Positions 44,740-56,445 of a stretch of DNA of 64,000 nt are shown here, in pieces; position 1 is the first letter of the stretch, and every line of letters starts with the position of its first letter. The stretch covers positions 575,230-639,229 of the forward strand of contig JXTC01000093.1 in the NCBI GenBank assembly GCA_002914845.1, given 5' to 3'. A program made the translations under genes and the position numbers. This DNA is from Trema orientale (Eukaryota > Streptophyta > Magnoliopsida > Rosales > Cannabaceae). A model generated the notes under the pieces. It did not search any database, had not been told where the DNA came from, and saw nothing but the letters and a program-made list of their open reading frames with translations.

Positions 44740-45720
44740 CACCCATCTTATGACTCCTACATGGTCATATAGTACACCTAATGAGTGACCATGTTGAAGA
44801 ATGAGAATGAAGAAAAAAGAAAATCTTTGATTCTTCTTATTTATTTATAGTATCTAATTATAAATATAGGATGATTATCTAGTAGATATCTTTTACAATA
44901 TTTTTTTAGTCGTTAAAATTAGATCATATTATCTAATGGCTACAATAATTTAGGTAGTTAGAAAAAAATAATAACAATAAATATAAATTATTTAATATTT
45001 GTTATCTCTGCCTTTTACTATAAAGAGACGTACATGATGAATTTTAATTGAACAAAATAATACCTAAGAAAAACTACTAAAGTAGTCCCCATATATATAA
45101 AATTTTATTTTCTGCTCCTTTATATTGATTTGAATTAGGAAAGAAATCGTTATATCATTTATTTGATTTTATTTTCAAATTTCATAGAATAACTACATAC
45201 TTTGTTTTGAACTATAGAAGTTCAAATAAAAAATAAAAAAACAAATACTATGGGAAAAGGTAGTTTGAAATTATAAGACCAATTAAAGATATCAATGTGG
45301 GCCAGCCCATATTCCAAAGAAAAAAAATGGTATTAGCCAGCCCGGTACATATAATAAGGGTCGGACTGGGGCTCAGCAATAGGCCCATCGGCCCAGCCCA
45401 TATTTCTACATGCCCACATTAGGCCCACATTTAATCATTTTATATATAATTTCAAATATATTTTTAATTAAATTTTAAATAAAAATTTAATTAAATATTT
45501 TCATTTATATGTTTTTAATATTATTTATTTATTTATTTTTGTTTATTTTCAATTTATTCAAATTTTAAAAAAATATGAATAGATTTTAGGCCCATATTTT
45601 AACCCACATAAGCACATATTTGATATTTTAAGAGGAAACTACGCCACATACCCCTTTTTAAAAGCAATGCATAAAATGAATATCCCATTTTCATTTTATT
45701 CACAAAAATATCTTCTTTTA
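44740..45720. other. Intergenic stretch
   Basis: AT-rich. A GCCCA-rich segment (45298-45425) resembles segments at 46370-46530, 49440-49640 and 50385-50550. No gene. Confidence 0.4.
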
Positions 45721-45976
45721 AGTTTTAATGATTTTACTTTACCATTATACCCCTATGTAAGTTAATTTAACATATTCATATGTATAATTAATTTACTAAC
45801 ATATATAATTCATAAACTAGTGTAAAATTTTCATTTACTGATGTATATAGTTTTAATGATTTTACTTTACCATTATACCCCTATGTAAGTTAATTTAACA
45901 TATTCATATGTATAATTAATTTACTAACATATATAATTCATAAACTAGTGTAAAATTTTCATTTACTGATGTATAT
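45721..45976. repeat. 128-bp tandem duplication, two copies
   Basis: AGTTTTAATGATTTTACTTT starts units at 45721 and 45849, and the two copies appear identical over their length, so the duplication is recent. Confidence 0.9.
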
Positions 45977-46215
45977 AATTCATTTAGCATAGTATATAAT
46001 TCATTTACTAGTGTAAATCTTTTATTTATCGGTGTATATAATTCATTTATTGGTGTATATTTTTCATTTACTGGTATATAAAATTCATTTACCAGCATAT
46101 AAACCAGAGTGTATAATTAATTTACTATAGCATATAACTAATTTACCGGTACATAAAATTCATTTACGGTAGTATATAATTAATTTACTAGTGTATATAA
46201 TTCATTTACCATATT
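45938..46215. repeat. Minisatellite of about 20-25 bp units
   Basis: Repeated ATAATTCATTTACTGGTGTAT units with variation in the GGTGT/AGTGT part, more than ten copies. Read on the minus strand it gives a 60-codon frame of (V/I)NELYT repeats, which reflects the DNA repeat. Confidence 0.8.
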
Positions 46216-46611
46216 ATATAGTTAAAAAACATGAGCTATATTAAGATAAATTCACATGCACACAATAAATTTAAATTGTTGAATCATAATATATTTGCAG
46301 GTCCAACATGAAACTTAATCTATAAACAGTTATACGCTAGACAACTATTTACAAGTAGGGATACACATTTTTTGGCCCAAACCATTCAAACCGAATAACC
46401 CGGGCCGAAATTGTACTGAATAAAGAGCTCAATTGAAACCGAAGCCCAAGTCGGCTAAGAGAAGCCTTAAACCGATGTTTCATGGGTCGGAAGAGGGTTT
46501 GGGTCTCAGCAGCCCGAACTAGGCCGACCTAACCCGCATCAGTATATAAATATTTTTAGAATATTAAATATATATATAGGAAATATAAATAGCTTGTTAA
46601 CCTAAACCTAA

Positions 46612-46982
46612 GGTCATGTTTGGTTGGTGGAATGGAATAGGAATGGTAATGAGAATTGTAATAAAGTGGAATTGGAATAGAAATGATATTTCATTGTTTG
46701 GTTGATTTAGTAGAATGGAATGAAATAAGTACTATATTGACCAAAATGTCCTTACTTTTAGATGTCCTAGTAGGGCAAAAAAGGAAAGTAATATTTCTAA
46801 AATATGGATAAAATAGTAGAATGGTGATTTCATAGTTTTTTGGATAGAATTACAATTCCATCAACTAATAGAACTTTGATTCCATAGGAATCATTATTCC
46901 TTTGTTCAATGTCAAAGCAAACAATGGAATAGGAATGATGATTCCATTCCCAAGTTCATTCCCTTGTACCAAACATGCTTTG
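46612..46982. mobile_element. MITE with GTCATGTTTGG-type ends
   Basis: GGTCATGTTTGGTTGG at the left and ACCAAACATGC at the right, with GGAATGGAATAGGAATG and its complement in the arms. About 370 bp. Target duplication not clear. Confidence 0.6.
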
Positions 46983-47589
46983 TTATGTGCCGCCTCTTCA
47001 CCTCTTTTTTTTTTCAGTCTGAAATGGAGCTCTTCTAAATCTCACGTCTATGCTCACTGCTCAATACTCATCAAAGTTCGAAGCTTTTATCTCCTATCTA
47101 TCTGTTCAGTACTCATTCTTTCCTGTAAGATTCTCTTCTTTTTTTTTTTTTTTGTTGAAATTACTTTTCTTTTATTATAAGTCCCTAAACTCTGAAACCT
47201 AACTATAGTTCTTTCTAAATTTAAGACCTTAAAATCTAAACGTCTACGCTCTTACTCTTTTAATTTCTCTTTATCCTAAGTTTTAGTCATTTTTAACGAT
47301 TATTGATAACTGGACTAAGGGATTTTGTTTATGTTTTTGTTTTACTCTGTCTAATGCTTTTTTTTTTTTTTTATGTTCGTTGTTTTGAGTATTTATATGC
47401 TTATATCTTATTTATATTCCTAGTAATCTCACGTCATTTATTTTTATTTTTATCTCTCTCGGGTTATAAGCTTTAATTATTTAGAAAACCCTATTTAGTC
47501 GTTAATATGTGGGATGTTTTTATTTACCATAAACATTTGGAGGACTATTCGTTTTCTTTACGTTGGAGGATTGTTTTATTTGCTGGTGT

Positions 47590-49215
47590 TTACTGGAATA
47601 AAATTCTGGAAAATATTTTCATAAAATCATTTTCAAGAGCACCATAGTTCTGTAAAATTCAGAAACGCAGCGGAATTGGTCATTTAAAATTTTTTTATTT
47701 ACAAAATTTTTCTGATCGTGATCTAACATAAATTAACTCTTGACCTAGATAAGAACAATACTCGGATTCGTTCCACAACTTTCTCGTCATCCCGTCTATT
47801 CTCGAAAGTCGTTTGATTGATCCGGTAGGTGGTCACCTTCTTGATTCCCTACAAAGAGATCCGCAGACAATCTTCTCGAATCGATTTATCCAGGATGGCC
47901 GAAAAAACACCAAGGATGGTGAACCCTAGTATTGGCCGATTTCTGCTCTCTCTTTTTCTCTGCTATACGTGAGACACTTTCTTTTTAAGGGGCTATTTCA
48001 CGTGTAGTTGTTATATTTTGTAGTTAGAGAACTTTTCTCTTAACTATAGAGAGATTAGTAAACCCTAATGGGCTTATTGGGCTTGTTAGGCTTAACTGAT
48101 CATTAAATAACTATTGGGCTTTAATTTGAGCTAGACAGGGAACCGGATGGATCCAGAAAGCCTAAGCTCCAATGGACCATGTGTCCACAATCAAAATTAA
48201 CTCATAATTATGATTGGGCCTTGTCCATTAATATTAGGGTACACCATTATAGGCCCAATATTGAACTCTTAGATTAAATGTCATTTATATTCTATGAAGC
48301 TTATTATCAAATAATTAGCTTGATCTATTTAGTATATACTATACCTGTAGACGTATCCCAATGCAATGCCGTACTAGTAGGGTGAAATTAACGTATTACT
48401 CCTCTAGTACGTATTTACTTTTGAGTTACCATTTTTCATCTAATGGATAATAGTTGACTACGGTATTTATATCTGCTTATACCAATACAGTCAAATTCAC
48501 GTAATGAATACCGCGGCCCTGGTTCATATTATCCAAGTACTTGAAAAAACTCAAAGTGACATTGTACGCATGGCGTCCATCGTGAAAAACGTTCTACACA
48601 TTTCATACACTTTATCTTCCAAGATACCGGAGTTCGAACCACAAATCGGAACTAGTCCTTTAGTAACTCAAAAAGATAAAACACATGAAAGTAAGTTCGT
48701 TAATCACTAGAATTAAAGTTTTCTACAGTAGTGCTAGATTAGTGAAATTAGAAATTTAAGTTACGACACTTAACCTTAAATTCTAATTCACTTGGTCATG
48801 TTCGATGGTGTTATAACTTTCTTATAACACACCAATGTTTTATCCGAAGACTCACTTCGATAATTGGAGACTTCATTATGAAATAGACAACACTACATTC
48901 TATGGCATAGTAAAGTATTCCATCTTCAATATGTAGAATGCAAATAATTTAATTTAGACATAATGAAATAAAGAATATAATATCTCCCACATATGAACTC
49001 ATCGTACGAATAATTCTTTATTACTCATTACATGTCTTGGAATCTTTAGATGTTTGCATAAGATAATCATACACATCATATATATCAATGGGATATAAAT
49101 AAAATAAAAATTCATAACATGGAATTTATTAATAACAAATATATAACAAATAATCCGATAAATATTGTTTATAATATCTAAATAATAAACTGCTTTATAG
49201 GACATTATTCCAATA
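47590..49215 (-). mobile_element. Probable solo LTR, Ty1/copia-like
   Basis: On the minus strand the block begins ATTGGAATAATGTCCTATAA near 49215, contains a GCCCAATAAGCCCATTAGGG segment and a long leader-like part, then ATTCCGCTGCGTTTCTGAAT near 47665. That last motif is common close to the 3' end of plant copia LTRs. No gag-pol frame, primer-binding site or second LTR was found in the window, so a solo LTR is the best reading. Exact ends and target duplication are not established. Confidence 0.4.
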
Positions 49216-51192
49216 TTATTTGTATGTATTTAGTATTAATTACATTTTAAAATATAGAATGGATTATGGATTAAGCAACTAATTTGATTATAATGAGGAC
49301 TATGGATTATAAACGACTATCATATGACTGAAAAATAAATAACATTAATATTATTGGATAATATTTTGGAATTTGGATAGTAAAATTAAGATTATTTTTT
49401 GAAATCAGGCCTATAGACACTGGACTTAAAGAAAGTGATCTCTTACTAAAGAGAAGCCCAATTTAAAAGATTGATCTTAAGCCCACAAACCGACATGGCC
49501 GACCTAACCCAAACCGAGCCAAGCTATGAGCTTTGTCTGCGGTTTTGAGGTCTTAAAACATTTAATCGGCCTATGTTTTATGGAGGCCGACTATTTCGAT
49601 CCGGCCCAATATTAGCTTCCTAACTCGGCCAATCCAACCCATGTGCATGCCTATTTATAAGGAAAATAAATAATAACAAACAAATAAATCAATAAAATAA
49701 AAGTACTAACTCTGTCCACCATTGTTGAATCTTTAAGCTATTAATCAAGAAACAACGTAAAATAAAAAAAAGAAGAAGAAGCGACATATAGATCTCTCTA
49801 GCTACTTCCTCTGGTTATACATTCTTCTAAAATCTTGAAAATTCTCTCTCTTCTTCTTCTTCAATGGCAAAAAGCAGGAGAAGTGAGTGGCGAAGATCTT
49901 TTCATCCACCAGACCTCGATCTAATCCGATGGCTTTTGGACCTTATCCGAGGATCAAGCTGTCGAGTTCGTCATCGATTATGGTGATGATGGCCACACCA
50001 AGGTCGTTAATGTCGATAATCTAGCCAGATCTTGTCCTGCTGAGTATCGTTGTGGCAATTAGGAATGCAGTCGACGTGGCGATGGTTTGGATGTAGGCCG
50101 GTTGGAGGCTCCAGGCGGCATAGTGGAGGAACTACAAGGGCTTAGTCAAATGCCATGGATGTCGAGGCATGACGTTATGATCATTTCAATGAGATATACT
50201 AGAGAATGGGGTGATGGAAGATTAGATCTATCTAAGGGGTAAAATGGTATTAAAGAAGTATAATTAATGAATAAGGGATATATTTGTTAATAAAATGAAA
50301 ATGAGATATGTATTTAATGGGAGTCTAAAAAATAGGGCATTCCTGTACATATCCCATATTTTAAAGCGTAGAATAACAACAAAATTAAGCCCAAATTTTG
50401 GCCCATATTCAGTCCGCATAGGCTCGACCCACTTTGGCACAACCCATTTAAGCCCACATAAAATGTGGGCTGGACATGTAGGTCGTGTCAGACCCCTTAA
50501 CCACATTTTAGGTGGGCTAGACTTAGGCCCGGTACAAAGCCTGTATGGGCTTATCGCCAACCTATCTTACCAATATAATCAAAATGTTTAGATTACCAAT
50601 ATAATCAAAAGGTTTAGATTTTCATAGTCCACTTTTTATTGTATTTATCCAAATTAGATGAAATTAGACTCAGTACCAACTCATTAGAATTTTCACTCTT
50701 GGACTTTTTTTTTTTTCCAATTTTTCTCATAAAGTTCCAAATTTGTCTATAATTTTTTCCAAAAACTGGTGGAAATATTTCTACAAAACCATTGCATTTT
50801 GTTTCAAAAATTATTATATTTCTAAATATATTTATTTAATTGCAATATAATAAAAGTCAAAATTTTAAAGGGGTTTTAGAGAAATACGACAAAAAGTGTG
50901 GAAGTTTTAAAAAATACGGTGTAAAAAAAAAAAACTTAAAAAAATGACCTTTTGCTTTATTTCCTATAATTATACAACGTGGATCCACAAGTGATTTAAA
51001 TATCATGTCAGAGAGCGCAGCTGACGCACGCTATTATTTTGTTAGCACGTGTCAGACTGCCTTTTCTTTAAATTTAAAAAAAAAAGTAACTTCTTTTTTA
51101 GTTTTATCTTTCTTCCTTTCCAGTTTTTTCTATTCTAATTTATGTTTAAATTTTGTTTGCGCAATTATGTTTTATTTTAATAATTATTAATT
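49216..51192. other. Intergenic stretch
   Basis: AT-rich apart from 49860-50200, which is GC-richer and may be a gene-derived scrap: an ATG frame (MAKSRRSEWRRSF) stops after about 40 codons and another frame reads AVEFVIDYGDDGHTKVVNVD before a stop. I could not assign it. GCCCA-rich repeats occur at 49440-49640 and 50385-50550. Confidence 0.4.
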
Positions 51193-52016
51193 GGGTTAAT
51201 GGCATCATTGGTCTCCAACCTATTACCATTTTAGCATATTGGTCCTTAATCCTTTTTTTTTTGGTAGTATTTAAGTACTAAATATTTTTTTTTAAGTACC
51301 ATTGGTCCTTTTGGCATATTCCATCTAATATTCTATAAAAAATTTATTTGAATAAGAGAAATTTTGCACCATTAAAGACGGATATAAAATAAATAGTTCA
51401 TTTAAAAACTAAATTCAAAAAAGAAAAAAAGTATACTAATAAACCTTGGTTTATGTCAAATATAGTAGTTTTATGAACAAAATCAAACTATAGTACTTTA
51501 TGAATAAAAAATAATTATCTTACTATTTTTAAAATTAAAAAAATTTCACACACATGCTTTATACTAGTCAAATTTGACTGAAAATTTACCATATCCATTT
51601 AACTATGAATGGTTATATCAAAAAATTAATTAACTTTTTACAGCAAATAAACCTGAAAATTTTTATAATTTTTCATTAAATGTTTATTTCTTTATGTTAT
51701 TGCATCGTTAATTTTTCAAAAAATTAATTTTCTAGAATTTTAATTCTCCGAAAGATTGGCAGATGCAATATTATTAATCAAAAATATGAATACAAAAAAA
51801 AATAGGGACCAAATTGTTAAACAATTGAAAAATTGAGATTAATGGTGCAAAATTTCTCTCATTCAAATGAATATTAACGGAATCTTGGATAAAATATGCC
51901 AAAAGGACCAACGGTGCCAAAAAGAGAAATGCTTAGTACTTAAATACCACAAAAAAAGATTGAGGACTAATATGCCAAAGTGGTAATAGGTTGGGGACCA
52001 ATAGTGTTATTAATCC
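51193..52016. mobile_element. Long-TIR foldback element, Mutator-like
   Basis: An 824-bp element with inverted arms of about 180 bp (TTGGTCTCCAACCTATTACC at the left, mirrored by GGTAATAGGTTGGGGACCAA at the right; the arms continue through GCATATT, AGTACT and TTTGCACCATTAA). A perfect 9-bp duplication TTATTAATT lies at 51184-51192 and 52017-52025. No coding potential. Confidence 0.9.
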
Positions 52017-52139
52017 TTATTAATTTGCAGTATAACAAATTTTTTGAGGTGACAAATGTAATATATTTATATATAAATAACTACTAAGCATTGTTTTTCT
52101 CTTTAGCAATGAAGAACTATCAACTCCTATTTTTGTTTC

Positions 52140-52700
52140 CCATAAACCATTGGTAATTCTAATATTTGTTTTTTGAAAAAAATAATTCTTGGATATTATA
52201 AGTATCATAGTATATAATCGTCAGTAACTTGGTATGATACTATACGTATTTTTATTTTATTTTTACTTTTTACTTTTTTGCAATAAGGAAATGATCAACA
52301 CACCTTTTTGATTTCTCGAATACTATGAGTATCCTAATAGGTGACTGTAAGTAACTTCGTGGGATATCACGGATAACTTTTATTTTTTATTTTTTTTTTT
52401 GTAACAAAGAATGCCCAACTCATTTTTCAATTTTTCAAATACCATAAGTATTCTTGCAGGTGACAATAGGTAACCAAATAAGATACTATAAGTAATAAAT
52501 TTTTCCTTTTTAAAAAAAAAATATGGAATACCGAACACATTTTTTGATTTTTCGAATATCATGAGTATCTTGGTAGGAGACTATCGATAACATCTTCTTC
52601 TTCTTTTTTTTTTTTTTTTCTCTAATAAGGAATACCTAATGCCTTTTTTAAATTTCTTAGATACTATGAGTATCCTTGTAGGTGACCATGGGTACACATT
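52140..52700. repeat. Tandem repeat, about 117-bp unit, at least four copies
   Basis: ATACTATGAGTATCCTxGTA marks unit positions near 52319, 52438, 52555 and 52661, each followed by GGTGACxATxGGTAAC and a T-rich tract. A fifth, more diverged copy precedes them. Confidence 0.75.
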
Positions 52701-53676
52701 AGAGTAAACATTAGTAAACAAATGGGTGACATGCTCAACTATCATTAAATCGGGTATGATACTTACTGTAATTGGATAGGATACCTAAGATAATCCTTTC
52801 TTTTTAACATGATAACTATGGTAATATTTTCTTTGAGGAGGCTCGTTCATTCAAAAATAACTTTTATTTACCATGTATGATACTTATGATAATCGGATAG
52901 AATATCTATGGTAACCGGATATGATAGTTATGGTAACTAGGTAAAATACCTATAGTAGCCTATTTTATTTTTAAATCGGGTTAGATACTTATAATAACCA
53001 AGTAAAGTACTCATGGTAAGTTTATTTTCCAATTTACCAAGTAGATACAAATGGTAACCGATTCAATACCTTAGTATCGGACACAAATATATATATATTA
53101 GAAAATTTTAGATAAACACTTAAAGTATATTAAAATAGTTAAAAGACAAAATAACTTTATCAGTAATTCATTATTCTATTCAAAAAAATTTTGATTCTAT
53201 CCTAAACAAAGTTAGTTCCAAAAAAAAAAAAATGCTAAAACTGTATCAAAATAGTTAAAAGAAAAATAAAACTTTATCTGGAAAAAATAATTATATTTTA
53301 GAGAATTTTTATTCTATCCTAAAAATAGGTAAAACACACGGTAAATAATTCAAAAAATTAAACATATATCCTAAAAAATTAAAAGAAAAACTAAATCTAT
53401 CATTAAAAAATAAAATTTGTCAAAAGAACCTTAATAGAAAAAGACAAAATAAAAAAAATAAAAAGACTAACGGAAAAAAAAAAAACTATAGCGATCAATG
53501 CGTGCGCACATGATGCGCGTACACCGTCAAAAAGAATTAACAAAAAAAAAGAAAAAAAAAAGTTGGTGCTCACGTCAAGAATCGTAAAATTCAAAATTTT
53601 TAAAAGAAAGTCATATAGATCTCATTAGAACTCTGGACACCATATACACATAAGTTTTGGCCTAAATATCAGACTA
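52701..53676. other. Intergenic stretch
   Basis: Continues degenerate GGTAACxxxTAxGATAC sequence to about 53090, then AT-rich with A-runs. No gene. Confidence 0.4.
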
Positions 53677-53917
53677 GGGAAATTGACGCAAATATCCCAT
53701 TTTTGAGTTATTTAGAATTTTTTAAACCATCTTTTCAAAATGACTTATCTAGACTAAAAATCTGACAATTTTAGCTTGCTTTGGAGAGAAAAAAGTTCAA
53801 CTTTCCGAATATGCCCAGCTACAAATATCCACTTTTTAATTGTATTGCGGATACACCGATATATTTTCTCTTCACTTTTTCCCAATATTTTCCCTTTCTC
53901 TTCATTGGTTTCCATTT

Positions 53918-54190
53918 TCATAGCCCTCTCTCTCTCTCTCTCTCTCTCACCCCCCCCATAGCTCCATATTCTATCCACCATAACTCCGGTTATCGTAACT
54001 CTCTCTCTCTCTCTCTCCCATAGCTGCATATTCCGTCCACCATAACTCTGGCTACCGTAACTCTCTCTCTCTCTCTCTCTCTCTCATAGCTCCATATTCT
54101 GTCCACCATAACTCCGGCTACTGTAGCTCTCTCTCTCTCTCTCTCTCTCCCCCTCATAGCTCTATATTCTGTCCACTATAACTTCGGCTA
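53918..54190. repeat. Minisatellite, 61-68-bp unit with CT tract, four copies
   Basis: Each unit has a (CT)n tract followed by CATAGCTCCATATTCTGTCC and ACCATAACTCCGGCTA. Units start at about 53958, 54019, 54087 and 54154 (by the CATAGCT element). It lies in the left part of the Mutator-like element. Confidence 0.85.
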
Positions 54191-54192
54191 TC

Positions 54193-55260
54193 ATAGCTCC
54201 ATACGAAGTCTTACTCTTTCACTCTCACTTTCGTATCGTCCCATTTGGTCGCATTAATTCTACAAGGAAGAGGTACATATTTTTTTTCCTGGTTCTTAGT
54301 CACTTACTTATTCTTACTGTAGGTTACTGGGTATAGAGGATGGTAAAAATAACTGGGTATAGATCTATTAATTACTAGATCTATATCGACGTAATGGACC
54401 TAGATCTGATTGTGACCATTTGTCACAAATTTGTGACACGAAGATATAATATGTCATACTCTCTCTCTCTCTCTCTCTCGACTATAGCTCCATACAATAT
54501 CTTAATCTCTCACTCTCACTCTCGCATCGTCTCATTTGGTCGTATTGATTCTACAAGGAAAATGTATGTATTTTTTTTTAATTCCTGGTCACTTATTTGT
54601 TCTTACTTGAGATTACTGGATATAGAAGATAGTAGAAGTAACTAGGTATAGATTTGTTAGTTACTAGATCTGGCCAGATCTATGTCGATGTAATGGACTT
54701 AGATCTGATTGTGACCTTTTGTCACAAATGTGACATGAAGACATAGTACGTCATAATTTGATATTTATATTTGCTTTAGAAGAAGCCAATGTATGTAAGT
54801 TTATTTTAATAAAAAAAGAATGTAGAGTATGTGTGATACAAAGTATATAAGTTTTATGACAGGCAGTCATATTATTATGACTGATAGTCAATATTTAGTT
54901 TGCATATTTTTTTTTGTTTGCATCTTTATGAACATTGCGAGTTCCTATCATATAATAATATATTGGGTAGTTGCTTTTATGGAAGATAGTAGAAGCAACT
55001 GGGTATGGATCTGTTAGTTACCAGATCTACGTCGACGTAATAGTCCCAGATTTGAATGTGACCATTTATCATAAATTTGTGATACGAAGACATAATATGT
55101 CATAGTTTCATATTTACGTTTGCTTTAGAAGAAGCAGTGTATGTAAGTTAATTTTAATAAAGAAAAAAAGGACTCAAAGTATGTGTGATGCAGAGTATTT
55201 TTATGATAGGCAGTCACATTATTGTGACTGATAGTCAATATTTGATTTGCTTCTTTATGA
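54193..55260. repeat. Tandem units of about 300-480 bp with TGTGAC motifs
   Basis: The segment CATTTGGTCGxATTxATTCT ... ACTGGGTATAGATCT ... GATTGTGACCATTTGTCACA occurs at 54193-54456 and 54480-54762, and its second half again at 54980-55110. Copies two and three share a longer tail with GGCAGTCAxATTATxATGAC. Confidence 0.75.
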
Positions 55261-55339
55261 ATATTGTGAGTTCTCGTCGCATAATATATTGAGTAGTTGC
55301 TAATCCGTGTTAACTTTTTAAATTTTATGTTTTGCAGAC

Positions 55340-55585
55340 ATGGGTAGTGTTGTTATTTTCCTAAATTACAATAGTAATTGGGACCACAATACCTATCATG
55401 GGACAAAATCTAAGGGTATTTTGGTTCCAATCCTAGATGAGATAAAAGGACTAAGAATAAAAGGATATTGTCAAATGGTGAAGAGGCTCCTAGACAAAAA
55501 TGCTCACATTGTTGACGAACAATCTGTGATTTATTATTGTAACAAAAAATCAGACGAACATAGAATCAGACAATTTGTGACGTAA
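55340..55585 (+). pseudogene. Mutator-type transposase N-terminal remnant (tentative)
   Basis: An 81-codon frame starting MGSVVIFLNYNSNWDHNTYH. Plant MuDR-type transposases begin with a PB1-like domain of the form MGxVVxLxYNGxW, and the later IVDEQSVIYYCNKKSDE segment resembles the end of that domain (IxDDxSVxFYxELKK). The lengths and order agree, but identity is low and this rests on memory of the family. The rest of the transposase is absent. It sits in the expected place inside an element with Mutator-like ends. Confidence 0.45.
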
Positions 55586-55677
55586 CGTCATATATTTTAT
55601 GATAGTCATAGGTTAATAACGAAACTAACGGATTGTCGTTACTGCATTTTATTATCCCAATTATATATAACTAAGTT

Positions 55678-56095
55678 TCCAGTTTATGATCAAATTTTAT
55701 TAAATATGTCCATCTTGTTTGAGATACTACATATTTTAATATGACTTAGAGTCATATATTTGTGACAGGTGGTAATAAATGACAGTTCAAAATTATTAAA
55801 AACATGCTTTAAATGTGATACCTTAGCACAAATATACGACGAGCTGTAATACTAATTCATAGTTGATTTCGTTGATGCATTTTTTTATCCCAGTTTATAT
55901 GTAATTAAGTTTCTAGTTTATGATCAAATTTTATTAAATATATCCAGCTTGTCTGAGATATTATATATGTTAGAGTCATACATTATGTGACAGCTGGGTA
56001 ATATACGATAGACCGACAATTCAAAATTACAAAGAATATGCTTTAACTATGACACCTCATCACAAATATGTGATAAACCGTAACAAATGATAGTC
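55678..56095. repeat. Tandem duplication, about 237-bp unit
   Basis: AGTTTATGATCAAATTTTAT begins both copies, and both contain AGAGTCATA, TGTGACAG and TTCAAAATTA in the same order. Confidence 0.75.
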
Positions 56096-56445
56096 AAATA
56101 ATCTATGTAATTAATACTACTTTCGTACCTAAATAATTGGCCACTTTGATCGAAAAGAGGAGATAGTGTAGTTGGGGTTTGCACTTTACAATAATGGGTT
56201 CAGTAGTGGAGTAGTGGGGTTTACAGTTTTCAAATTTTTTATTACAAAAAATATAATAAAATATAACTACAACAAAGCACAATTGAAAAGTATTTTGGAC
56301 TTTTATTTTCCTAAATTGGTTTATAAAAGTCATTTTAAAAAAATGATTTAAAAAAGTTCAAATGCCTTAAAAATGGTCTATATGCTTCAATTTCCCGTCG
56401 TACGTCGAACTACGGCTAATTTCCCCAAATTTTAATGGGGAAATT

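Larger units (their letters stand above)
53677..56396 (+). mobile_element. Mutator-like element with TGTGAC repeats and a transposase-like remnant
   Basis: Inverted ends begin GGGAAATTGACGCAAATATC at the left and GGGAAATTGAAGCATATAGA from the right, and stay alignable for about 75 bp (CCATTTTTxAG, TTTTTTAAA, AAAATGACTT). The left half holds a CT-minisatellite and tandem units of about 300 bp with GTGACCATTTGTCACAAA. A short frame at 55340-55585 follows. The right half has a duplication of about 237 bp (GTTTATGATCAAATTTTATT near 55679 and 55916). The 9-bp flanks do not match clearly. Size 2.7 kb with no full transposase, so non-autonomous. Confidence 0.6.

Noticed and set aside
45916..46098. 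A repeat-containing minus-strand ORF with (V/I)NELYT units
   Set aside because: The amino acid repeat simply reflects the ATTTACTGGTGTAT minisatellite; no start context or homology.
48504..48710. A 68-codon frame inside the probable LTR
   Set aside because: No gag-pol or other recognised motif, and the region reads better as LTR on the other strand.
50264..50591. Two overlapping 98-codon frames on opposite strands
   Set aside because: Both come from a GCCCA-rich repeat that occurs elsewhere in the window; no domain is visible.
53754..54029. Frames rich in ER or SL residues near 53.9 kb
   Set aside because: Produced by CT microsatellite tracts on either strand.
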